Assembly (NCBI GenBank): GCA_039881145.1
Contig: JAYKKI010000015.1
Span: 26,028,001 to 26,092,000, forward strand
Length of the DNA: 64,000 bases
Direction of reading: 5' to 3'
Origin: Druceiella hillmani
Taxonomy: Eukaryota > Arthropoda > Insecta > Lepidoptera > Hepialidae
The notes beneath the pieces were generated by a model. That model did not search any database. It had not been told where the DNA came from and worked only from the letters and a program-made list of their open reading frames with translations. Positions 23,471-32,375 of this stretch are shown piece by piece. Positions within the stretch are counted from its first letter, which is position 1. Every line of letters starts with the position of its first letter. A program made the position numbers and the translations under genes.

Positions 23471-23715
23471 TGAATATATTTGGCGTTAATTTTGTAGAAA
23501 TTCATTTTTCACAATTAATTGACACAACGTATTATTATTTCTACTTTCTTTAAGTTCTTTACCACGACCTAGGTTTCGTTGTATTACAACATATTCAGGT
23601 GGGCTGTTAGCAAAGATGGTAAAGAACTTAAAGAATTGGTAAAGAACTTAAGATTATTGGCAAAGAAATTAAAGAAAGTAGAAATAATACTACATCACGT
23701 AGTTTCGTTTAATTG
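23471..23715 (-). mobile_element. Foldback, Penelope-like/retrozyme-like element, copy 1
   Basis: Reads on the minus strand from 'caattaaacgaaactacgtg' (23715 downward) to 'gccaaatatattca' at 23471. An arm 'gatgtagtattatttctact' near the start is repeated in inverted form near the end, with the ribozyme-like motif between. Compared with copy 2 (29117-29301) it carries about 60 bp more in the left half, where 'ttaagttctttacca' is tandemly multiplied. No open reading frame, so it must rely on proteins from elsewhere. No target-site duplication was found. A (TA)n tract starts about 20 bp past the end. Confidence 0.75.
23562..23602 (-). ncRNA. Hammerhead-ribozyme-like motif, copy 1 (core mutated)
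   Basis: On the minus strand the order is CCAC, CTGAATA, a 5-bp helix GTTGT/ACAAC with a 3-nt loop, GAAA, a short helix III inside CCTAGG, GTC, then GTGG pairing with CCAC. This is the order of a type I hammerhead (helix I, CUGANGA, helix II, GAAA, helix III, cleavage after GUC). The residue corresponding to catalytic G8 is T, so this copy should be inactive. One extra U precedes helix II, as in copy 2. Confidence 0.6.
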
Positions 23716-23732
23716 CGGATGATTAAAACACC

Positions 23733-23736
<4 letters not shown>

Positions 23737-23789
<53 letters not shown>
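23737..23789. repeat. (AT)n microsatellite
   Basis: About 26 AT units just downstream of foldback-element copy 1. A (TA)n tract also adjoins the decayed copy near 58100. Confidence 0.97.
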
Positions 23790-23790
<1 letters not shown>

Positions 23791-25690
23791 GATACATTAT
23801 TTTCGAAATTACTCAACCTAAAATTAAAAGAAAAGATTTTAGAATAGATATGGTAAGCAATATATTTACGTTGTCAAAAATTAATAATTGTAAATATTTT
23901 CTTTTCAATCCTATGTACCCTTAAATATTTATTAGAGTACCAGTATTTACGGAACCCTATAAGAGCTAGTTCGACTCGTGCTTGTCAGGTATGTTTACAT
24001 ATATACGTACTTGTCTGGTATGGTATATGACCAAAGGTACGGTTGATGATTATGTTTGTACGGTTGATGATTGCGTTTTATCATCGATTTTTAAAAGCTT
24101 GTTAGTTATAATTTACTAGAGCAAGTTTATCACAATATTTAGATACATAAATTTAAAAATGTTCGATTTTAAAGTAATACTAAATAAAGAAAAAGAAAAC
24201 AAAAATTGTGCAGTTTTTCTTTTACCAATGATTTAAATATATGTGTTATTTTGCACATTCGTAAACAAAAATGTAACTCATGCTTAAATTTAAGATTTTT
24301 TTCATACCCAATCGCAAACTCGTATGGTGACTATCGTATATATACGAGTTTGCGCCTGGGTACGAAGGATGGTTAAGTAAAAATATTTTTAATACCATGT
24401 CGCAGAGTTGAATATCTTGCATAAAGGTTACTTTCTTTTATTCGGTATGACGAATTACGTGAGATTAATATAATAAACCTGAAATCGGTTCAACTTTCCA
24501 GGACACATCACGCAAATGTCATTCCGTCAGTTAATCTCCTAACCAACACGTCAGAGGTGGCTCATAAACTTAAGTATTTAAATCATTTTCGAATAATGAA
24601 ACTCGCTTTTGCTTTGTTCTCCTGCAGGCGCGTAAACTTTATAATTAAACTTATCGCGTTTTATGACTGATGTTAATAAAATATATGTGTAGAACTTACA
24701 TTAAAATAGGATTCCGTTTTTAATCTTCTTATCTGACGTTATTTCCTCGTTATTTATTTTGTAAGACAAATAATATAATATAATACAATTTACTAAAGGT
24801 TTTATGAGAAGTACATACATTTAATAATTTTTTTCTTGAAAACGAATTATGCCTTATTATGGTCTTATAAATTATAAATACTTATGGAAATTTCTCGAAG
24901 GTAAAATTTCATCACAATCGAACCTGCTGTTTAGATTCTGAGATACACAAACTAGTACTGAAGTTTTTTAGATTTGTGTTTTGCTTAACTTTATTAATTA
25001 TTTTTAATCAATTTCGATTAAAATCTCAATTTTGATTTTTTTCACGATCATAGTACTTTTTTTTTCATTTGTACTGTCAATCTAAATCTTAGAAATATAA
25101 ACATCTGATCAATTTAGAGCGAGAATTCTATTGTGCTTCTCGTTTCCGTACTTGAGTGAAAATGATAATTTCTAGGGTTGGAACAATAATATTTAATTTT
25201 ATAGTCTCTTCAACTAATACGTTAAGTAAAATAAAAAAAGCTAATTGTGTAAAAAAAAAATTCAGTTCCAATATCTTATTAAATGACATATATTTGGAAA
25301 AACGAACGAATGTGCCAAACTCACGAGAATATGTGAAATTCAAGTATTAAAGAGCACTAAATGGAGTACTATTAAAAATATAAAAAAACTCATTGGTAAA
25401 ATAAAAGTTCAATTCCGCTTTTTTATTGTTTGTTGAGTAAACAATTTGAAAAGATTTAAAAATTAAAAAAGTGAAGAAGAGCGAAGAGCAGGCAGTAGTT
25501 GAAATATATACAGAAAATGTAAGCCCAGAACAATCGCCTAACAGGTAAAAATAAATTTTATAGAAAATCGTTTCCGGAATTTTGTCCATCAAGGAAGCCT
25601 ATTTTTAACTCAGCTAACTTCAAAATAGGAGCATTAATTCATCTGTAAGTCTTTTTTTAACTTAACTATCTTATATATCCCAGCATTTCT
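23790..25690. other. AT-rich DNA with one imperfect hairpin
   Basis: Arms 24305-24325 and 24342-24362 pair with two mismatches in 21 (tacccannnngcaaactcgtat type), with a 16-nt loop. 'gtacggttgatgatt' is doubled near 24037-24075. Paired open frames at 25128-25350 on opposite strands are chance. No coding signal. Confidence 0.5.
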
Positions 25691-25694
25691 CAAC

Positions 25695-26000
25695 CAATTT
25701 GGATAATTCCTTATATTCGGAAGGTTACATTTATAGTTTAGTGTAATGAAAATCTGGTTAGAATTTAATTATGTAAATGGAAGATATAAGAGACATTCCT
25801 CCATATTTTAACGGCATAGGCGCCATTATCGAGTTTGGTTGATATAGGTGCAACAAATTTGGATGAGAGTTTTTTATTCGGAAGGGTGTACTTTGAGTAT
25901 AGTTCCATAAAAATTGGTTAGGATCTGACTATGGAAATTGAAGACATAACATGCAACTCGTCAATACTTGATAGGACATCTACAGTAATCCAATTTATAT
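25695..26000 (+). repeat. Two tandem copies of a dispersed lepidopteran repeat unit
   Basis: Unit 1 (about 25695) reads 'caatttggataattccttat' + 'attcggaaggttacatttat' and later 'aatggaagatataagagaca'. Unit 2 (about 25855) reads 'aatttggatgagagtttttt' + 'attcggaagggtgtactttg', 'agttccataaaaattggtta' and 'ggaaattgaagacataacat'. Starts are roughly 155-160 bp apart. The 'ttccataaaaatttggtnagatctgan' wording is familiar from the same abundant repeat class as 48199-48420. Confidence 0.6.
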
Positions 26001-26084
26001 GAATTTAGATATAATGGTAATCTTATAAGACAAGTTTGAAGGTGAACTAAAATTTCCTCTTTATCAAAATCAGTGTGCAATGAT

Positions 26085-27236
26085 GGAGCTATGTAAACTA
26101 TATACTGCCTCCCTAAACTGTGAGACTTGAGTATCTGTTATTTTTAAAATAATATTGCGGGTGTCAATCAGAGGCCCGTAATATTATTCTTCCAACTCTT
26201 CAGTCCTGATGCTGTAGGAAAACCGCCTGCCAAAAGTGTGCGCGATTTGAGAATCTACTGTTTTCAAATTAGGATTTTGGGTTCCAGCGGAGATTCTGCA
26301 ACTAAATTTCGAGTTCCAACTCCTCACCTCTAAGGCTACTGATATACTGCCGGCTTAAATAGTCACACTGCTATTTTTAAATAGATATTTTGAGTCCCAA
26401 GCAGAGATTCTGCCATTAAGTTTTGACTGAAGTGTCAATACTTAGTTTTTACGTTATAGCAGTAGAACGTGCTTAAAACGTAACGATCGGCTGTTTTTAA
26501 ATTTGTATTATGGGAATCATGGTGATCTGTTGTTCTTAAATTAGTAATGTGGGCCTCAAACAGATGCTTTGTTATTCAACTTCAGGTTCCAATTGCTCAG
26601 TCAAGTTGATTCAGGGTTACTGCCTGCCTTAACCGTGAGGTTTGAGAATATGCTGTTTTTAAATTTATATTTGTGAATCTCAAGAAAGTCTACCATTGAA
26701 ATCCGGGTTCCAACTTTCTCTGTTTTGACGATTTTGGGGTACTGCTTAAATTGTGAGACGTGGGGACCAACTGTATTAAATTAGTAATGTGAATCTCAAG
26801 TAGTAACTGTGATATTGAACTCCGGGTTACAATTGCTCAATCTTAATATTGCAGAGGTGTTTTCTGCCTAAACCGTAAAACTTAACAATCTGTTGGTTTT
26901 AAGTTAGTGTTTTAAATTGCAAGCAAAATATCTGTTAAGAAACTTGGAGTTTCAACTCCTAAAGCACGATGCTGCAGAGGTACTGGCTGCACAACCGGAG
27001 ACTTGAAAATCTGCTGTCCCACATAGGTTTTGTGAGTCTCAAAAATATATTCTGTCATTATATTCCTTGATCCTATTCCTAAGTCCTCATGGTGCTGGAA
27101 TATTTCCTGCTTAAATCTTGAGACTTTGGAACCTGCTGTTTTTAAACTAATATTATTCTTCTCAAGGAGAGACACTAATATTGAAACTGCTAATTCCAAT
27201 TCTTTAGCCTGATGCTACAGTGGAACGGCCTGTTTT
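26085..27236 (+). repeat. Satellite-like array, about nine ~120-bp units
   Basis: Units begin with a 'gtgagacttgagaatctgct' type head at about 26120, 26237, 26360, 26480, 26635, 26754, 26875, 26996 and 27117. Each continues with 'gtttttaaattagtattntg', 'gagtctcaagcagagattct' and 'gggttccaactcctcagtcc', and ends 'gatgctgcagaggtactgcc'. Most periods are 119-123 bp; unit 4 is longer (about 155 bp) through a partial duplication. A partial unit precedes the first. Divergence among units is high, so the array is old. The 95-codon minus-strand frame at 26912-27199 is a by-product. Confidence 0.9.
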
Positions 27237-28319
27237 GTGTATGGCAACTTTGAACATGGAATTTGAATGTATACAATGTGCAAAACGAGAGTCGTGATTG
27301 CATCCATTATAAGGGCATAAATCATCCGTTTAGCAAAATTTAGGTATAGCGATCGAACCGGGGGAGTAAACTAATCGAGTATGGACAGGATTTGCTTGTG
27401 TTAATGTAAACAAGACAATAAAAAAGTAAATAGTTACCTTATCGCATTCATCTACATGCAAGGCAAGAAGCAACTGAGGTGAAAATGGGTACAAAAGTTG
27501 ATTAAACAAAGTGGTATATACAGGTTAATAAAAAGATATACCAACTAGAATATTTTAGGCGGAAATATAGTAGGTAAGGTACATAAAGGCATGAAGCACA
27601 GACATTGTTTAAATAAAAAGCGGGAATGTGATTTATATGTCCGTATGCATCTAAATGTACGTGAATATATTTAGGTTCATTATATTCTGCAAACATTCGT
27701 TCTTATTTGAATAAATGGTGTATTATTCAAATCGGAACGAACGTTTAACTGAATTTATTGTAAGTTCGTAGCATTCTTAGGTATACAGGACATCGTAGGC
27801 CTTAAATATGGAAAAATAAATCTTTTGAAAAAAAATTAATCGACTGCAAAAAATCCCTGAATGAGAAGGGCACTGAAAAGTATAGAATAATAAAAATACG
27901 AGTAGTAAATTGGAACTTTTACGCTTCAATATCTTTTCCGAACATATAAATTTGCAAAATATTGCTAATGCTAGAGACTTTTGGAATCCAAGCGCAATGT
28001 AGCACTAATCTATGTATGTGGGTATGCAATTTAAATCGTGCGGTTAAAATTTTTAAAAAGTATTCTAGATTGACCAGAAATTTTAAAACGACTTTCACTA
28101 AATTTCGTTTAACACCTTAAATATAACGTAACGTCTTAAAGAGATAATTTTATTCCCAGTCTGGTCCTGAATAAAAAACAGTATGTTGCTGAGTTTTATT
28201 TTTCTTTTACAGAGGAATTATAATTTCTTGGTCATTATTTACTTAGCTTTAAGCTCACCTGGGATAAATGGATTGTGATGGGTCTAGGTGTAAAGGTAGA
28301 ATGGGCTTTGTAATACCTA
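27237..28319. other. AT-rich DNA, no feature
   Basis: A minus-strand frame at 27502-27696 has no motif. Two short 'gaacgaacg/cgttcgtt' inverted words at 27693 and 27738 could pair. Nothing further. Confidence 0.45.
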
Positions 28320-28560
28320 GATAAACTTCAATTCATTCTGATTTTTTAAAATTATCATGGAATCTTTTACATTTCTAATTAAAATTTGCCATTTTAATAA
28401 TCCTCATACGATACATTAAATAATTTTTTCAGATTTTTTCATTTGCCCCCTCCAGAATTTATTTACAATTTTGAGAGCAACTATTAAAAATTGAAGTGTG
28501 CATATCAATGTCTGTACAAAATTTCAAGTTTCTTTGTGAAAAATTTTTATGAAAAACAAT
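28320..28560 (-). mobile_element. 'ctgtctg' family repeat, internal fragment, reversed
   Basis: Read on the minus strand it gives 'aacttgaaattttgtacaga' + 'cattgatatgcacac', then 'ctggagggggcaaatgaaaa'. These correspond to the 'acttgaaatttggtacagta' and 'gggagggcaaattgagtact' blocks of the copy at 21290. Confidence 0.55.
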
Positions 28561-28579
28561 CTTGAAATGTAAAGAGATA

Positions 28580-28619
28580 AACCCTGAAAAATCAATCATG
28601 TGATTGATTTTTAAGGGTT
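28580..28619. repeat. Hairpin, ~18-bp stem with one mismatch
   Basis: 'aaccctgaaaaatcaatca' pairs with 'tgattgatttttaagggtt' around a 2-nt centre; the only mismatch is G opposite A after 'aaccct'. Confidence 0.9.
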
Positions 28620-29102
28620 ATTTTTATGTTTTAAATGTTCCGAACCCTAAAAATGAAAGCCATAAATTTGTGACTGAATTTTTTGGCCAGAAGTGAAAAG
28701 CATATTATCCAAGCAATGTTTCAGGATCAAAGTGCAGGAGCCAAGTTTTGTAACAAACCATATCAAATTTTCTTTCAGATCACCTTGGTTTCTTATAACA
28801 AAATATTATCTTAAAACAAAATATATTTATTTCTTTCAAAGAAACTGATTTGAAAACTGATGATGTTTGTTAATCATTTGGTTCCGAAGTAATCAACCAA
28901 ACGTTAAATTGATCATAATTTTTTTTACAATTATAGCTTGAAAATTTAAAAAACAAGTTAACTTGATATGATTCCACATTATAAAGATTTTAAGTTTAAA
29001 TCAGTAATGTAATTTATTTTGAAGCAGATTTGTTGAAATTCCAATGAAAAAAATTACTTCCAAAGTAAGTTACAAATATTATTTCTAGTCCGCAATAAAA
29101 AC
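28620..29102. other. AT-rich DNA, nothing seen
   Basis: No open frame, repeat or structure noted up to the target duplication at 29103. Confidence 0.5.
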
Positions 29103-29315
29103 ACCATCAAAATATACAATTAAATGAAACTGCGTGATCTAGTATTATTTCTACTTTCTATTAGCCCACCTGAAGATGTAATACAACGAAACCTAGGTCG
29201 TGGTAAAGAACTTAAAGAAAGTAGAAATAATACTACATCACGTTGTTTCATTTAATTATGAATAATGAATTTCTACAAAATTAACGCCAAATATATTCAG
29301 TACCATCAAAATATA
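29103..29315 (+). mobile_element. Foldback, Penelope-like/retrozyme-like element, copy 2, with 14-bp target duplication
   Basis: The element (29117-29301, 185 bp) is flanked by the exact direct repeat 'accatcaaaatata' at 29103-29116 and 29302-29315, so its ends are well defined: 'caattaaatgaaactgcg' and 'gccaaatatattcagt'. Arms of about 39 bp (29121-29159 and 29217-29255, sharing 'agtattatttctactttct' in inverted form, with a few mismatches) enclose a hammerhead-like motif. No open reading frame. A duplication of this length fits target-primed reverse transcription rather than a cut-and-paste transposon. Hammerhead motifs in animal Penelope-like elements are established knowledge; assigning this element to them is inference. 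Confidence 0.8.
29166..29203 (+). ncRNA. Hammerhead-ribozyme-like motif, copy 2 (core intact, helix II weakened)
   Basis: Helix I: CCAC 29166-29169 with GTGG 29200-29203. Core CTGAAGA 29170-29176 keeps the residues equivalent to G5, G8 and A9. GAAA is at 29188-29191, helix III C/G pairs at 29192-29197 around a minimal loop, and T29198 C29199 complete the cleavage triplet GTC, so the predicted cut is after 29199. Helix II is three bases shorter than in copy 1 (TGTAATACA), and one extra U lies between A9 and helix II in both copies. Present-day self-cleavage is therefore doubtful, but the fold is hard to explain by chance in two separate insertions. Confidence 0.65.
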
Positions 29316-30539
29316 TCATCACTCAATATATAACATTATATTACCTTTTAAGTGAGTAATCACATTGGAAATTTTTAAATTTTACACACTTATTAATGCC
29401 TATTAAAATATTTAAAGATAATCAAATAAGTATAATCAGAGTGAAAGGAATAAACTATAAATTTCACATATTATATGATTATTGGTAATATTATAATTTA
29501 ATGAATATGCAAAATGTAATGTAATCAAAAAAAGATGAATGAACTAAAAAACGAATGTATTTAAAGCAAAATATAAATAAAACTATTTTTTAAAAAAAAT
29601 ATTTTCTTAAATTAGTATGCTATATATACAGCAGCCCCTTAAGTAACCCAGAAAAGGCACACGTCATGATTTTATTTACATAAACCACTTTGAGTCTTAT
29701 TTTCCAGACTCATAACTTTTTCTGCAAGCTAGGAACCGTAATTTGTGTGTAATATTATCTCTTGTATTAATATTTTCTCGTAAAAATACCTTCAGGCATT
29801 TAGAGGTATGATCTTCAAAAATATCTAACTTTGAAGATTCTCTCACTAGTTCTTCTACTAAAATCAATTGCGTATTTCCAAAAGAGCTAGAAAGTTGAAA
29901 TTTAGTTTTGGGGTAAGTAAAAAAAAATTATTTTGTCTCTGGATTTTCAGTTTAATAGTCTCAAGTATAGCAAGCCCCTCGCATTTTTATAGGATTATAA
30001 TCAAGTGTTAAAAAGTATTGAAAATATTTTTAAAACATTAACTAAGCATTTCATTAAACATCTACTGCTATTAAGAATTCTTATAAAAGATTTGTCGTGT
30101 TATACAAAACGGGCAGTTGATCGACAGTATTTTTATGTAAAGATGACGTGTAAAAAGGTTGAAAAAATATTTCCTAAACTATATTAGTTTGTTTTGTCAA
30201 TAAAATAGTTATTGATACGAAAGAGAACACCAACTTTTATTTAGTAAAATTTTAGTTACATAGCAGTTTTTAATTTACTTCTAAATCCTCATGACCCAGA
30301 TAATTAATTCGAAGGGGACGTATCTTATCGCAAATACTTATACATACGATTATTACATGTGGCAAATAGTGCATTCCGATTAATTTCCGTTAAAAAATAA
30401 AACTGGCTATCCTATATTTAATTCTACTAGAGAAGTTTTCATCCACATAAAATATTTAATAACATTAATGAAAACTAAAATATAAACTTGGCTTTAATTT
30501 TGATACTTATTCTTTAATTGGAGAAATAAAATAACGTTG
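29316..30539. other. AT-rich DNA, no gene
   Basis: An open frame at 30005-30187 (60 codons) is unremarkable. No repeat family recognised. Confidence 0.5.
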
Positions 30540-30960
30540 TATAGAAATAGGCTTCTCCGCAACCATAAAACGGAACCATTGTAAGATCACTCACCTATCC
30601 GTTCGTCTATCTGTCTACCACAATTGTTATTCTCAGAAAGTGTTTAACGTAGAGACTTGTAATTCCCTAGTAGTAGAGGATTTTGTCTCAGATATATCTC
30701 AGTAGTTAACACATATAAGCTTCTTTTACAATACTGAACACAAAATAAATGCAAAAAATTATATGTATTACGCACGATTTTCTTACGTAGTTTTGACGTT
30801 GTGACTATTCATGCATTGAGATTTAGCCATAAATTATATTCGTAAGTTTAAAATATGCCAAACTCAAAAAGATAAAAAAGTTTTTTACTTAATAACGTTG
30901 ATAATATGAATGCATATAGTAAAATATCTACTTTTAGTTCATAATAAAGGTTCCAGCCAA
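30540..30960 (+). mobile_element. 'ctgtctg' insect repeat copy
   Basis: 'cataaaacggaaccattgta' + 'agatcactcacctatccgtt' + 'cgtctatctgtctacc' (about 30565-30620) is the head, followed by 'cagaaagtgtttaacgtaga' and 'gacttgtaattccctag', parallel to the copy at 23190. The right limit is unclear. Confidence 0.7.
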
Positions 30961-32149
30961 AGTATTGCTTTCATTTATATCTTCACTTGGAATCTTAATA
31001 AATATAGCGCCAAACAAATAATTTATCTAATTTTTTTTTGTAGAACTCTTGTTCAATTTACACATTAGTGCTAATAGATTTAGTAAGCTAGTAGAACACG
31101 AAAAATATTCAGAAAGGACACAAATAAATAGAAACAATGATTAAACATACGATGAGGATAAAACATAATCAATTAACGCCAAACATATTCCATATAATTA
31201 AGAGTATTAAAAATGGTGAGTCGGTCCATCGCCAGAGAAATATTCCACAGCGTACTCAGTAGTCATAGACTAATAAATAGTCACAAATTGAACTGGAGGA
31301 TAAGTCTTATGGAGCGTTGCCTTCGCGGCGTTAAAAAATTAAGCGTGCAAGTCGTCGGGGATCGCAAACGGATGTTGGTACATTCATATGGAATACGTGG
31401 TAATAAGTGTCTTCATACTCACGCATATTAAATCGACATATAAAACTACAATCATCAAAATAATGAAGGATTTTGAGTGTAACAATTTAATATTTTATTT
31501 TTAAAATGAATATAATTTTTTAATTCGCAGAGTTAAAGCATAATTTGCTTATAAAACAAAAAGTAATGGATACATACACGTGTAACAATTACAATCTATG
31601 AAATAAAGAAATGGAGTGAATCTTTTTTGTGTTTTCTCTTAAATGTGTATGTAAATTACCTCATATGGAGAAGAAATAACTAAATTTTTATTCCAATTTT
31701 TTAAAACCAAGAATCTTACAAAAAACCTCAATACCATGAAATTCCTGAAACTCTTCCATGACAAAATCCTACAATGCAAATGCTATCTTACAAATATGAA
31801 GAATTTAATCATGAAATGAGAGGAGTTTGTCCAACACTCTTTATATCCCAAACGGTGGAAATATGCACGAGACGAAAACCTCTAATAAACTCGTACGAAA
31901 CCGAGACACAGGAAAGAGAATAAGTCATCACTGTGCATTTACTTATATTAAAATGAAAATTATTTTCAGACTCCATCGCAAGACTGAGTCGACGTCCTTC
32001 TGAAGAATTTTACAATTACCCATTCCCAGAAACAACTTCATTCTTATTGTTGGTGCGGGTTAATTTTCAAGAGTTTTACGACATTTACTATTTATTTTGC
32101 GAGATTTCTATGTCCATGTGAGATTATTGAGTGTAATTAAATTGAGGGT
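30961..32149. other. AT-rich DNA with one GC-elevated patch
   Basis: At 31168-31190 'caattaacgccaaacatatt' resembles the 3' terminus of the foldback element and may be a stub. 31210-31432 is GC-richer and open for 72 codons (MVSRSIAREIF...), with no motif I know and no repeat partner in the window. The rest is plain. Confidence 0.4.
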
Positions 32150-32375
32150 AATTACAAATCATTGATACAAAAATATTCTGTCCTTCCATTTGTCTGTTTG
32201 TGTTTATTTATACGCGCATGACGGAAAAGCTACTAACCAAATTCGGATCCTCAAATTTAAATAAAACTTTTTTATATCTGCAAGTAGTACTTAGAGTAGA
32301 AAGTAGCAGGCTATGTAGAATAGCTGCTCACAACCTCGGGATGGAAAAAGCTGAAAAGACAGGAAATCGAAATTT
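32150..32375 (+). mobile_element. Decayed 'accgattttgatgaaatttgg'-type repeat
   Basis: 'tctgtccttccatttgtctg' + 'tttgtgtttatttatacgcg' + 'catgacggaaaagctactaa' + 'ccaaattcggat' corresponds to the common arthropod repeat with a ctgtctg run, 'acgcataacggctaaaccactgaaccgaatt', and later 'agagtagaaagtagcaggct' (cf. 'agcctggaatagcatataggctac'). The 80-codon frame at 32200-32442 is not a gene. Confidence 0.6.

Noticed and set aside
26912..27199. 95-codon minus-strand frame
   Set aside because: It lies inside the 120-bp tandem array and does not continue through other units.
26085..27236. CRISPR array
   Set aside because: Units are ~120 bp, diverged along their whole length and have no constant-repeat/variable-spacer pattern; the DNA is eukaryotic.
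31213..31431. 72-codon frame in a GC-elevated patch as a gene
   Set aside because: No recognisable domain and no supporting neighbour; kept only as a compositional island.
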